A DNA stretch of 23,359 nt from CAVXAE01 sp044225565. GTDB taxonomy: Bacteria > Pseudomonadota > Gammaproteobacteria > Steroidobacterales > Steroidobacteraceae. Below are positions 7,457-15,220 of the stretch, piece after piece. The translations under genes and the position numbers were made by a program. The number at the start of each line of letters is the position of its first letter. Position 1 is the first letter of the stretch. The notes under the pieces are model-generated. The model searched no databases and was not told the DNA's origin. It saw only the letters and a program-made list of their open reading frames with translations. The stretch covers positions 1 through 23,359 of the forward strand of contig JBGAIL010000062.1 in the NCBI GenBank assembly GCA_044225565.1, given 5' to 3'.

Positions 7457-8133
7457 GCGAGGAGCAGGACAAAGACTTCGAGGCCTATCTGGCGCGGCGC
7501 GCAACGCTGGGTCGCCAGAAAGGTGCGGCCGACGAGCTCGAGCCGCCGGAGGAGCTGGACCGCATCGTGCTCGCGAACGCGCGCGAGGCGATCCGCATCA
7601 GCCACTCGCCACCACCGTTCAAGCCGGTGCGCTGGGGGTTGCCGGTGGGGCTGGCAGCGACCGTGCTGCTGTCCCTCGCGGTGGTGCTGCATTTCGGGAT
7701 GCTGTCGAAGCCGGCAAAGGAAGCTGCGCCAGTGGAACCGAAGGCCGAGACCCGGATCATGGCCGACGTAGCCGTGCCGGAGGAGCAGGCGCTCGCCATC
7801 ACTACACCGCCTGAGCTGGAGCAGGCGCCCGCACCAGCCATGGCTGCAAGGCCGCAAGCGCAGATGAAACGCGAGCAGGCCGCTGCGAACGCCGCGGAGT
7901 CGCTGGCATCGCGCGCGGCAGTCGCCGCTCCACCGCCGTCCGCGGCGTCATTGCCCGCTCCATCAGCGCCCGCGGCAACGGACACCGCCAAACCGAAAGA
8001 GGATCCCGCCGCCTGGCTGCGCCGCATCGCCGCCCTTCGCGCCCAAGGCAAGACTCAGGACGCCGACCGCGAGTGGCAATCCTTCCGCCAGGCCTGGCCC
8101 GACTACCCCGTCCCGCCAGACCCGAACCCCTAG
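7453..8133 (+). CDS. Anti-sigma-like single-pass membrane protein
   Basis: A 226-residue protein overlapping the sigma-factor gene by four bases. Residues 1-60 are charged and cytosolic, with a helical PPEELDRIVLANAREAIRI segment suited to holding a sigma factor. Residues 62-84 form one membrane helix. A long Ala/Pro/Glu-rich periplasmic linker follows (about 88-185), then a short C-terminal helical module, WLRRIAALRAQGKTQDADREW, ending in a YPVPPDP tail. There is no HxxxCxxC zinc motif, so it is not a classical ZAS-type anti-sigma factor. The role is inferred from gene order and topology; the C-terminal module recurs, to my knowledge, in similar sigma-linked proteins of gammaproteobacteria. 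The start is fixed by the overlap. Confidence 0.72.
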   Translation: MSEEQDKDFEAYLARRATLGRQKGAADELEPPEELDRIVLANAREAIRISHSPPPFKPVRWGLPVGLAATVLLSLAVVLHFGMLSKPAKEAAPVEPKAETRIMADVAVPEEQALAITTPPELEQAPAPAMAARPQAQMKREQAAANAAESLASRAAVAAPPPSAASLPAPSAPAATDTAKPKEDPAAWLRRIAALRAQGKTQDADREWQSFRQAWPDYPVPPDPNP

Positions 8134-8162
8134 TACTCGCAAACTACCTGGCCTCGCTCTCT

Positions 8163-8248
8163 CTTTGCCGCCGCAGGCCGGCAAAGCCACGCCTTTGCCG
8201 GCCGGAAACGAAGCTGATGTCCGCAAAAGCGCCGCAGGCGACTTTTGC
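8163..8248. repeat. Cluster of alternative hairpins in the mdh upstream region
   Basis: This covers half of the 173-bp gap before mdh. Hairpin 1 pairs CTTTGCC (8163-8169) with GGCAAAG (8180-8186). Hairpin 2 is a perfect 11-bp inverted repeat, GGCCGGCAAAG (8176-8186) with CTTTGCCGGCC (8193-8203), loop 6 nt; it shares an arm with hairpin 1, so the two exclude each other. Hairpin 3 pairs GCAAAAG (8223-8229) with CTTTTGC (8242-8248). Hairpins 1 and 3 have the same apex GCCGCAGGC (8170-8178 and 8231-8239) and a one-base 3' bulge, but the arms swap sides. No T-run follows any of them. They may end the upstream transcript, regulate mdh or be REP-like. Confidence 0.55.
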
Positions 8249-8273
8249 CGAATGAAGGAGCTGCCAAATGAAT

Positions 8274-8279
8274 TAGAAT
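8274..8279 (+). promoter_or_regulatory. Candidate -10 box for mdh
   Basis: TAGAAT (5 of 6 to TATAAT) stands in the A/T-richest part of the gap, 27 nt before the mdh ATG, leaving a leader of about 20 nt with a GGAG ribosome site at 8297-8300. No convincing -35 is seen at the right spacing. Confidence 0.35.
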
Positions 8280-8306
8280 GTCGCGCTTTTTCCTGCGGAG
8301 TCCCCC

Positions 8307-9287
8307 ATGAAGCCTGTCATGAACGTTGCGATCACCGGCGCGGCCGGCCAGATCGGCTATGCCCTCGCCTTCCGTGTCGCCTCCGGCCAGATGCTCGGCC
8401 CGGACCAGCCCGTGCGCGTCTCGCTGCTCGAGATCACTCCGGCGCTGCCGGCCCTGCAGGGCGTGGTGATGGAGATCAACGACTGTGCGTTCCCCACGCT
8501 CACCGAAGTCGTCGCCACCGACGACGCGAAGGTCGCGTTCCGGGACTGCCACGTCGCGATGCTCGTCGGCGCCCGGCCGCGCGGTCCCGGCATGGAGCGG
8601 AAGGACCTCCTGGTCGCCAATGCGCAGATCTTCTCCGCGCAGGGCAAGGCGCTGGATGCCGTGGCGGATCGCAACGTGCGCGTGCTGGTGGTGGGCAATC
8701 CCGCGAACACCAACTCGCTCATCGCGCAGGCCAACGCCAAGAGCCTGAACCCGCGCAACTTCACCGCCATGACCCGCCTCGACCACAACCGCGGGCTCGC
8801 GCAGCTTGGCGAGAAAACCGGCAGGCACATCTCCGCGATCCGCAGGATGACCATCTGGGGCAACCACTCCTCGACTCAATATCCGGACATCAGCCACTGC
8901 CTCGTCGATGGCAAGGCGGCGCCCTCGCTGGTCGACAGGGAATGGGTGGAGAAGACCTTCATCCCGGTGGTGCAGCAGCGCGGCGCGGCCATCATCAAGG
9001 CGCGCGGCGCTTCCTCGGCCGCGTCGGCCGCCTCCGCGGCCATCGACCACGTGCGCGACTGGGTGCGCGGCACTCCGGACGGGGACTGGGTGAGCATGGC
9101 CGTGCCGTCCGACGGCAGCTACGGCATCCCGGCCGGCGTCATTTATTCCTATCCCGTCACCTGCAGGAACGGCGACTACCAGATCGTGCAGGGCCTATCG
9201 GTGGACGAGTTCAGCCGCAAGCGCATGGATGCGACGCTCACCGAGCTGCGCGAAGAGCGCGACGGCGTGAAGGACCTGTTGGGTTGA
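8307..9287 (+). CDS. mdh: Malate dehydrogenase, NAD-dependent
   Basis: A 326-residue enzyme oxidising malate to oxaloacetate with NAD in the citric acid cycle. It has the cytosolic-type MDH layout: dinucleotide-binding loop GAAGQIGY (11-18) and an acidic residue at the end of strand 2 (LLEI, Glu42) that favours NAD over NADP. The mobile substrate loop carries Arg92 and Arg98 (RPRGPGMERKDLL), followed by NPANTNSLIA (131-140), the LDHNR motif with Asp159 and Arg162, and catalytic His187 in WGNHSSTQYPD. The length fits the family (about 326-328). The start ATG at 8307 follows a GCGGAG site. All catalytic residues are present. The stop overlaps the TTG start of the next gene as TTGA. Confidence 0.96.
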   Translation: MKPVMNVAITGAAGQIGYALAFRVASGQMLGPDQPVRVSLLEITPALPALQGVVMEINDCAFPTLTEVVATDDAKVAFRDCHVAMLVGARPRGPGMERKDLLVANAQIFSAQGKALDAVADRNVRVLVVGNPANTNSLIAQANAKSLNPRNFTAMTRLDHNRGLAQLGEKTGRHISAIRRMTIWGNHSSTQYPDISHCLVDGKAAPSLVDREWVEKTFIPVVQQRGAAIIKARGASSAASAASAAIDHVRDWVRGTPDGDWVSMAVPSDGSYGIPAGVIYSYPVTCRNGDYQIVQGLSVDEFSRKRMDATLTELREERDGVKDLLG

Positions 9288-10920
9288 GCCTCCCGGTCCG
9301 GGGCGCGCTGCTCGCCGCCGGCCTCGCGCTGGCGGCGGCCGGTGTCTGTGCCAGGCCCGCCCCGGCCGACCTGCTCCTGCAGAACGGGCGCATCTACACC
9401 GTCGATCCGGCGAAGCCCGTGGTGGAAGCCGTCGCCGTGCGCGACGGCAGGATCGTCGCCACCGGCCGCGCGGACGACCTCAAACACTGGGCGGGCAAGC
9501 GCACCCGGGTGCTCGAGCTGCACGGCGCCGCCGTATTTCCCGGGTTCAAGGACAGCCATGCCCACCTCCTGAGCATCGGCCTCACGAAGCTGGGCGTAGA
9601 CCTCGCCGACGCGAGCGATTTCGACGAAGTCATCGAACGCGTGCAGCGCGCCGCGCGCTCCCAACCGCCCGGAACATGGATCCTGGGCAGCGGCTGGCAC
9701 GAATCCAAATGGCGACGCGCACCGGATGACGCGGTTCGCGGCTTTCCCGTTCACCAGCGGCTGAGCGCGGCCACACCCGACCATCCGGTCGTGCTCGAGC
9801 GGGCAGACGGCCATGCGCTGCTCGCGAACGGCAAGGCGATGGAGCTGATGGGCGTCACCGCGAGCACCCCTGCGCCTGCAGGCGGCGAGATCGTGAAGGA
9901 TGCCCAGGGCCATCTCACGGGCGTGTTCATCGACGGTGCGCTCGGTCTCATCCAGCCGCCCCCGCCTTCGGTGGAGACGAAGCGGCGGGCCTACGAGCTT
10001 GCATTCCGCGAGTGCCTGCAGAAAGGCGTCACGGCGGTGGACGACGCAGGCGTCGGCTACGACGACGTCGCACTCCTCAAGTCGCTCGAGCGGCAGAACC
10101 GCATCCCGATCCGGGTGTACGCCATGCTCGCGGGCGGGAAGACGCTGCGGCGGTTCGACAAGCCGCAGATCGGTCCGCCGGGCAGCCATCTCACCATCCG
10201 TTCCGTGAAACTGTTCGTCGATGGTGCGCTGGGCTCGCGGGGCGCAGCGCTGCTCGAGCCTTACCAGGACGATCCAGGCAACAGCGGCCTCGTCGTCACC
10301 TCCGCCGATGATCTCCGCAAGGCGATCGGCTATGCATTCGACCACGGCTTCCAGGTGAACACGCACGCCATCGGCGATCGGGGCAATCGCATGGCGCTCG
10401 ATCTCTACGAGCGGATGCCAGTGACATCCCCCGCTTCGGCAAGCTCGGCGTCATCGCCTCCATGCAGACCATCCATGCCACTTCGGACCGCCCCTGGGCG
10501 CCCGACCGCATCGGCATCGATCGGGTGAAGGAAGGCGCATACGCCTGGCGCAAGCTGCTGGCGAGCGGTGCGCACATCGCGAATGGCACCGACGCGCCCG
10601 TGGAAAGCATCGATCCCATCCGCAACTTTTACGCGGCCGTCACGCGCATGGACGAGAAGGGCCAGCCGCCCGGTGGCTTCGATCCCGAAGAGCGCATGAC
10701 CCGAGAGGAAGCGCTGCGCTCGTACACCATCGAAGGTGCGTACGCGACCTTCACGGAGAAGCAGTCGGGTTCCATCGAAGTCGGCAAGAACGCGGATCTG
10801 GTGGTGCTGTCCCGGGACATCATGCAGGTGCCACCAGAGCAGATCCTGGACGCGAAGGTGCAATACACCATCGTGGGCGGCCGCGTCGCCCACACCGCGG
10901 AGCTGCGGTTGGCCGAATAG
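9284..10920 (+). pseudogene. YtcJ-type amidohydrolase, disrupted by internal deletion and frame change
   Basis: This is a metal-dependent amidohydrolase of the YtcJ/amidohydrolase-3 family, split over two frames. Frame 1 runs from a TTG at 9284 (AAGGA at 9270-9274; TTGA overlap with mdh) through a signal-peptide-like Ala/Leu segment. It then has LLLQNGRIYTVDP, the metal motif DSHAH, VKLFVDGALGSRG and THAIGDR, and continues to LDLYERM near 10417. From about 10414 homology continues one frame over as DIPRFGKLGVIASMQTIHATSD, then GTDAPVES and a final NADLVVLSRDI strand to 10920. About 25-30 residues normally lie between these parts, including the RIEHAQ-type motif with a metal-ligand His; they are absent. 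The intact frame 1 would end in nonsense at 10528. It is probably inactive unless the assembly is wrong here. Confidence 0.85.
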
Positions 10921-10926
10921 TGGCCG

Positions 10927-10955
10927 GGTCTTGCATTGATGCATCATGCAAGACC
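10927..10955. repeat. Perfect 10-bp inverted repeat upstream of fadE
   Basis: GGTCTTGCAT at 10927-10936 is matched exactly by ATGCAAGACC at 10946-10955 around a 9-nt loop that itself contains the palindrome GATGCATC. It begins 7 bp after the amidohydrolase stop, and its right arm covers the -35 position of the candidate fadE promoter. No T-run follows, so an operator for a dimeric repressor is as likely as a terminator. It does not match the E. coli FadR or Pseudomonas PsrA site as I know them. Confidence 0.5.
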
Positions 10956-10972
10956 TGACCCCATCCGCGCGT

Positions 10973-10978
10973 TATAGT
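10973..10978 (+). promoter_or_regulatory. Candidate -10 box for fadE
   Basis: TATAGT (5 of 6 to consensus) ends 7 nt before the fadE ATG at 10986, which would put the transcript start at or beside the start codon. The -35 position (10950-10955, AAGACC) is weak and lies in the right arm of the inverted repeat. No Shine-Dalgarno sequence precedes the ATG, consistent with a leaderless message. Confidence 0.4.
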
Positions 10979-10985
10979 CCCGCCC

Positions 10986-13523
10986 ATGCTCGGCGCACTC
11001 TTCGTTCTTCTGGTCGTCGGCGGGGTGGCCTACGCCGTCACCCAGGTGGGGGGTGCCATCACCCTGCTCTTCATCGCGGCCGTGCTGTTCCTGGCTTACA
11101 AGCGGCTGCCGCTCATCACCTTCACCGTGACGTTCACGGTACTGCTCGCGGCCTACACCATCCTCGGCTCCGAAGGCACGCCGGCGGGCCTGTGGAAAGG
11201 CTTCCTCTGGCTGCTGGTCGCGGGGCTGTGGCTGCTCAACTTCCGGCCGTTGCGCAAGGCGCTCATCACCCGGCCGTTCATGAAGGCTTACCGCCGCCTG
11301 CTGCCCGCGATGTCGCAGACCGAGAAGGAAGCGCTGGAGGCCGGCACGGTGTGGTGGGACGGCGAGCTGTTCACGGGCAAACCCAGGTGGTCGAAGCTGC
11401 TTACCGCGAAGGCGCCGCAGCTCTCGCCGGAGGAGCAGGCCTTCATCGACGGTCCCTGCGAAGAGCTGTGCCGCATGCTCGACGACTGGGACATCACTCA
11501 CGCCCGCGCGGACCTGCCGCCCGAGGTGTGGGATTTCCTCAAGTCGCGCGGCTTCTTCGCGATGATCATCCCGAAGAAGTATGGCGGCCTCGAGTTCTCC
11601 GCCTATGCGCATTCCTGCGTGCTGGTGAAGGTGGCGGGGCGCAGCGCCACGGCCTCCTCGACCATCGCGGTGCCGAACTCGCTCGGACCCGCTGAGCTAC
11701 TGAATCACTACGGCACCGAAGAGCAGAAGGAGCATTACCTGCCGCGGCTCGCGCGGGGTGAGGAAGTACCCTGCTTCGCGCTCACGGGCCCGCGCGCGGG
11801 ATCGGACGCCGCCTCGCTGCCGGACACGGGCATCGTCTGCAAGGGCCAGTGGCAAGGCCGCGAAGTGGTGGGCCTGCGGCTGAACTTCTCCAAGCGATAC
11901 ATCACGCTCGCACCCATCGCCACGGTGATCGGCCTGGCCTTCCGCATGTTCGATCCGGAAAAGCTGCTGGGCGAGAAGACGGACCTCGGCATCACCTGCG
12001 CGCTGATCCCGCGCGGCACGCCGGGCATCACCATCGGGCGCCGGCATTTCCCGCTCAACATCCCGTTCCAGAACGGCCCCATCCAGGGGCATGACGTGTT
12101 CGTGCCGCTCGACTTCATCATCGGCGGCCCGAAGATGGCGGGCCAGGGCTGGCGGATGCTGGTCGAGCAGCTCTCGGTGGGCCGCTGCATCTCTCTGCCT
12201 TCGAACGCCACGGGCGGCGCGAAGGCAGCCAGCTGGGCCACGGGCGCCTACGCGCGCATCCGCCGCCAGTTCAACATGCCCGTCGGCAAGTTCGAAGGCG
12301 TGGAAGCGGTGATCGCGCGGATGGTCGGGCTCACCTACACGATGGACGCGGCGCGCTCCGTGACCGCGGGCGCCATCGATGGTGGCGAGAAGCCTTCGGT
12401 GCCTTCGGCCATGCTCAAATACCACGTCACCGAGATGGGCCGGCAGGTCGCGAACGACGCGATGGACGTGCACGGCGGCAAGGGCATCTGCCTCGGGCCG
12501 CGCAACTATCTCGGCCGCGGCTACCAGGCGGTGCCCATCGCCATCACGGTGGAAGGCGCGAACCTCCTGACGCGCAACCTCATCATCTTCGGCCAGGGCG
12601 CGATCCGCTGTCACCCTTTCGTGCTGCGTGAAATGGACGCGGCGCGCAACCCGGACAGGAAGAAAGGCGTGGACGAGTTCGACCGCGCGCTCTTCGGGCA
12701 CATCGGCTTCACCATCTCGAATGCGGTGCGCTCACTGGTGATGGCGATGACGTTCGCGCGCTTCACGCGTGCGCCGGTGCAGGGCCCCACGCGCCGCTAC
12801 TATCAGCACATCGTGCGCTTCAGTGCATCGTTCGCATTCGCGGTGGACGTGGCGATGCTCACGCTCGGCGGATATCTCAAGAAGAAGGAGAACCTCTCCG
12901 CACGGCTCGGCGACATGCTGTCCGCGATGTACCTGGCGTCCATGGTGCTCAAGCATCACGAGAACCAGGGTGCGCCGGAGGAAGACCTGCCCATCGTCGA
13001 ATGGGCCTGCCGCGACCTGCTCTACGACGCCCAGGAGCAGATGCACGGCTTCCTGCGCAATTTTCCGAATCGCCCGCTGGCCTGGCTCGTGCGCCTGCTC
13101 GTGCTGCCGCGCGGGCTCACGTATTTCGCGCCGAGCGACCGGCTCGGCCGCACGCTCGCGGAGCTGGTGATGGGTCCCACGCAGGCGCGGGAGCGGCTCT
13201 GCCGTTTCGTCTACCAGACCGTAGAGCCAGGCAACCCTCTCGGGTTGCTGCAGGAGGCGCTCCTGCTCTCGCAAACCGCGGAGCCCATCGAGAAGCGCAT
13301 CCGCGTGGAAGGCGTAAAGACGGGCCGCGTCACCGCGCTCGACCTTCCGGGACAGGTGCAGCAGGCGCTCGCGGCCGGCATCATTTCCGAGACCGAGGCC
13401 GCCGCGCTGCGCGAGTACGATCGCAAGGTGATGGAGATCATCAACGTCGACGACTTCGCGCCCGAGAACCTCGCCGCGCAGGCGCAGCCTGCCGGCGCCG
13501 CATCCAGCATCCATGTCGCCTGA
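10986..13523 (+). CDS. fadE: Acyl-CoA dehydrogenase FadE
   Basis: An 845-residue enzyme for the first step of fatty-acid beta-oxidation, making trans-2-enoyl-CoA with FAD. It is the long E. coli-type form (814 residues there). Three hydrophobic helices lie within the first 85 residues, followed by KALITRPFMKAYRRLLPAMS and the dehydrogenase domain. That domain has WDFLKSRGFFAMIIPKKYGG, the FAD/substrate strand CFALTGPRAGSDAASLPD, the NFSKRYITLAP region, SVGRCISLPSNATGGAK, MDVHGGKGICLGPRNYLGRGY and VEGANLLTRNLIIFGQGA. A C-terminal FadE-specific domain (DUF1974 type) makes up the last 280 residues or so, with NLSARLGDMLSAMYLASMVL and RVEGVKTGRV. No residue loss is seen. The membrane anchor suggests inner-membrane attachment. 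It starts an apparent operon with the DUF4399 gene 22 bp downstream. Confidence 0.95.
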   Translation: MLGALFVLLVVGGVAYAVTQVGGAITLLFIAAVLFLAYKRLPLITFTVTFTVLLAAYTILGSEGTPAGLWKGFLWLLVAGLWLLNFRPLRKALITRPFMKAYRRLLPAMSQTEKEALEAGTVWWDGELFTGKPRWSKLLTAKAPQLSPEEQAFIDGPCEELCRMLDDWDITHARADLPPEVWDFLKSRGFFAMIIPKKYGGLEFSAYAHSCVLVKVAGRSATASSTIAVPNSLGPAELLNHYGTEEQKEHYLPRLARGEEVPCFALTGPRAGSDAASLPDTGIVCKGQWQGREVVGLRLNFSKRYITLAPIATVIGLAFRMFDPEKLLGEKTDLGITCALIPRGTPGITIGRRHFPLNIPFQNGPIQGHDVFVPLDFIIGGPKMAGQGWRMLVEQLSVGRCISLPSNATGGAKAASWATGAYARIRRQFNMPVGKFEGVEAVIARMVGLTYTMDAARSVTAGAIDGGEKPSVPSAMLKYHVTEMGRQVANDAMDVHGGKGICLGPRNYLGRGYQAVPIAITVEGANLLTRNLIIFGQGAIRCHPFVLREMDAARNPDRKKGVDEFDRALFGHIGFTISNAVRSLVMAMTFARFTRAPVQGPTRRYYQHIVRFSASFAFAVDVAMLTLGGYLKKKENLSARLGDMLSAMYLASMVLKHHENQGAPEEDLPIVEWACRDLLYDAQEQMHGFLRNFPNRPLAWLVRLLVLPRGLTYFAPSDRLGRTLAELVMGPTQARERLCRFVYQTVEPGNPLGLLQEALLLSQTAEPIEKRIRVEGVKTGRVTALDLPGQVQQALAAGIISETEAAALREYDRKVMEIINVDDFAPENLAAQAQPAGAASSIHVA

Positions 13524-13545
13524 GCGCACCCAAAAGGAGAATCCC

Positions 13546-13971
13546 ATGCGTAAGCTCGCCGTGCTCGCCGCCGCCGTCGTCGTCCCCCTCGCGTTCGCAT
13601 TCGCCCAGGAGCGCACGGCTTCGCCGGCCGGTGCCGAGGTCTACATCATCGCGCCCACCGACGGCGCCACGGTGAAGAGCCCGGTGACCGTGCGATTCGG
13701 CCTCAAGGGCATGGGCGTCGCGCCCGCGGGTGTGAAGTTCGAGAACAGCGGGCACCATCATCTGCTCATCGACACCGATGCCCCGGCCGACCCGAGCCTG
13801 CCGCTGCCCACCAGCGACAAGATCGTGCATTTCGGCAAGGGGCAGACCGAGACCTCGGTGACGCTGCCGCAGGGCAAGCACACCCTGCAGCTGCTGCTCG
13901 GTGACCAGAACCACGTTCCGCACAATCCCCCGGTGATGTCGAAGAAGATCACGATCACCGTCGTCAATTGA
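13546..13971 (+). CDS. Secreted DUF4399 protein
   Basis: A 141-residue periplasmic protein. The ATG at 13546 follows a strong AAGGAGA site. Residues 1-20 form a signal peptide (MRKLAVLAAAVVVPLAFAFA), with likely cleavage before QERT. The mature part is beta-rich and has the DUF4399 pattern: VYIIAPTDGATVKSPVTVRFGLKG, then GHHHLLID (69-76) and a closing LLLGDQNHVPHNPPV (117-130). The clustered His residues suggest metal binding, but this is inference; no function is established to my knowledge. It sits between fadE and dinB on the same strand, with its stop overlapping the dinB TTG start, so the three are probably co-transcribed. Confidence 0.85.
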   Translation: MRKLAVLAAAVVVPLAFAFAQERTASPAGAEVYIIAPTDGATVKSPVTVRFGLKGMGVAPAGVKFENSGHHHLLIDTDAPADPSLPLPTSDKIVHFGKGQTETSVTLPQGKHTLQLLLGDQNHVPHNPPVMSKKITITVVN

Positions 13972-15035
13972 CGCGCACGCCGCGGTCCATCCTGCACGTG
14001 GACATGGATGCGTTCTACGCATCCGTCGAGCAGCGCGACAACCCGGAGCTGCAGGGGCAGCCGGTGATCGTGGGGTGGACGGGCAACCGCGGCGTGGTGG
14101 CTGCGGCAAGCTATGAGGTACGCAAGTTCGGGGTGCACTCGGCGCTTCCCATGCATGCCGCACGCCGCCTGTGCCCCCATGCCATCTGCGTGAGGCCACG
14201 CATGGCGCGGTACAAGGAGGTATCGCAGCAGGTGTTCGCGATCTTCCGCTCGCTGACGCCGATGGTCGAAGGGCTGTCGCTCGATGAGGCGTATCTCGAC
14301 GTCACGACGATCTCCACTTCCATCTCCGATGCGGCCGGGGTGGCTCATTCCATCAAGGTGCGCATCCGCGAGGCGACCCAGCTCACGGCATCGGTGGGCG
14401 TGGCGCCCAACAAGCTCGTCGCGAAGATCGCTTCGGATCTGCACAAGCCCGATGGATTGAGCGTGGTGCCGACCGAACGGGTGAGTGAAGTGCTCGATCC
14501 GCTGAGCGTGCGCCGGCTGCCGGGACTGGGCCGCAAGACGGGCGGGCGCGTCGAAGCGCTCGGCATCAAGACGCTCGGCGAGCTGCGCCGGGCACCGGAT
14601 GCATTGCTGTGGCCGGTTTTCGGGCGCTACACCCAGCGCGTGCGCGACCGCGCCGCCGGCATCGACGAGCGCGCCGTGTGCGCAGAGCGCGAAGACATCT
14701 CCATCAGCGCCGAAGACACGTTCGATATGGACATCGCGGATGCGGTGCGGCTGCAATCCGAGCTGGCCCGGCTCGCAGAGCTCACTCATTCCCGCATGCG
14801 CTCGAGGCAGCTCGTCACCGGCTGCATCAGCATCAAGATCCGCCGGCACGACTTCGCGACCTTCACCCGACAGCGCAGCATCTCGCCGCCCACTGCGGAA
14901 CCGGCCACCATCTCGAACGTGGCCCGGGATCTCCTAGCCGATTGGTTGCGCGAAAACCCGCGCGCGCGGTTGCGGTTGCTGGGGGTGGGGGTGAGTCATC
15001 TCACGCCTGCGGATCAACTCGCCCTTTTTGGGTGA
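13968..15035 (+). CDS. dinB: DNA polymerase IV (Y-family)
   Basis: A 355-residue error-prone polymerase for lesion bypass. The start is TTG at 13968 inside a TTGA overlap with the preceding stop; later GTG/ATG codons would cut into the catalytic motif ILHVDMDAFYASVEQ. Metal ligands are Asp12 (VDMD), and Asp106 with Glu107 in SLDEAYLDV. Tyr17 sits at the steric-gate position. The palm and fingers show AASYEVRKFGVHSALPM, and the thumb helix-hairpin-helix has LPGLGRKTGGRVEALGI (184-200). The little-finger domain follows, and the end carries a beta-clamp-binding motif QLALF (350-354). Length is normal (351 in E. coli). There is no visible SOS (LexA) box, as expected for a downstream operon gene. 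No clear ribosome site precedes the TTG, so translational coupling is likely. Confidence 0.95.
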   Translation: MTRTPRSILHVDMDAFYASVEQRDNPELQGQPVIVGWTGNRGVVAAASYEVRKFGVHSALPMHAARRLCPHAICVRPRMARYKEVSQQVFAIFRSLTPMVEGLSLDEAYLDVTTISTSISDAAGVAHSIKVRIREATQLTASVGVAPNKLVAKIASDLHKPDGLSVVPTERVSEVLDPLSVRRLPGLGRKTGGRVEALGIKTLGELRRAPDALLWPVFGRYTQRVRDRAAGIDERAVCAEREDISISAEDTFDMDIADAVRLQSELARLAELTHSRMRSRQLVTGCISIKIRRHDFATFTRQRSISPPTAEPATISNVARDLLADWLRENPRARLRLLGVGVSHLTPADQLALFG

Positions 15036-15063
15036 AGGCTGGATTGAGGTCTGGGGATGGGGT

Positions 15064-15170
15064 GTGTTCGCAGAGGGGCGGGAAGGCACCGGCCGTAAGA
15101 CGCATCCCTGCGGGCCTCGTGAAAATGCATCCATGCATTTTCACGTGCCTTCCCGCCCCTCTGCGAACAC
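15064..15170 (+). repeat. Structured palindromic element, copy A
   Basis: Perfect 26-bp outer inverted repeats (15064-15089 and 15145-15170) enclose a 55-nt core (15090-15144). A G-T wobble at 15063/15171 and four further pairs extend the outer stem to 15059-15175. The core begins CGGCCGTAAGA and contains hairpin 1 (CGCA-TCCC-TGCG, 15101-15112). GCCTC follows, then hairpin 2 (11-bp stem, GTGAAAATGCA at 15119-15129 and its complement at 15134-15144, loop TCCA). The whole folds as a long stem closing a multi-branch loop with two hairpins. A second copy lies at 15335-15448 in the opposite orientation. Probably a dispersed REP/ERIC-like family; no name is assigned. Confidence 0.9.
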
Positions 15171-15182
15171 GCCCCTCCACCC

Positions 15183-15197
15183 TCGGTGCATCACCGA
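15183..15197. repeat. Small hairpin flanking copy A
   Basis: TCGGTG (15183-15188) and CACCGA (15192-15197) form a 6-bp stem with a 3-nt loop, followed by AAAG. It lies 12 bp after the right arm of copy A. On the plus strand there is no T-run. Confidence 0.35.
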
Positions 15198-15220
15198 AAA
15201 GACGGAGAGCCGCCAGACTT

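Noticed and set aside
8165..9283. Upstream extension of the amidohydrolase frame across the mdh gene
   Set aside because: This stretch is the second frame of mdh and shows no family match; homology and the signal peptide begin only at 9284.
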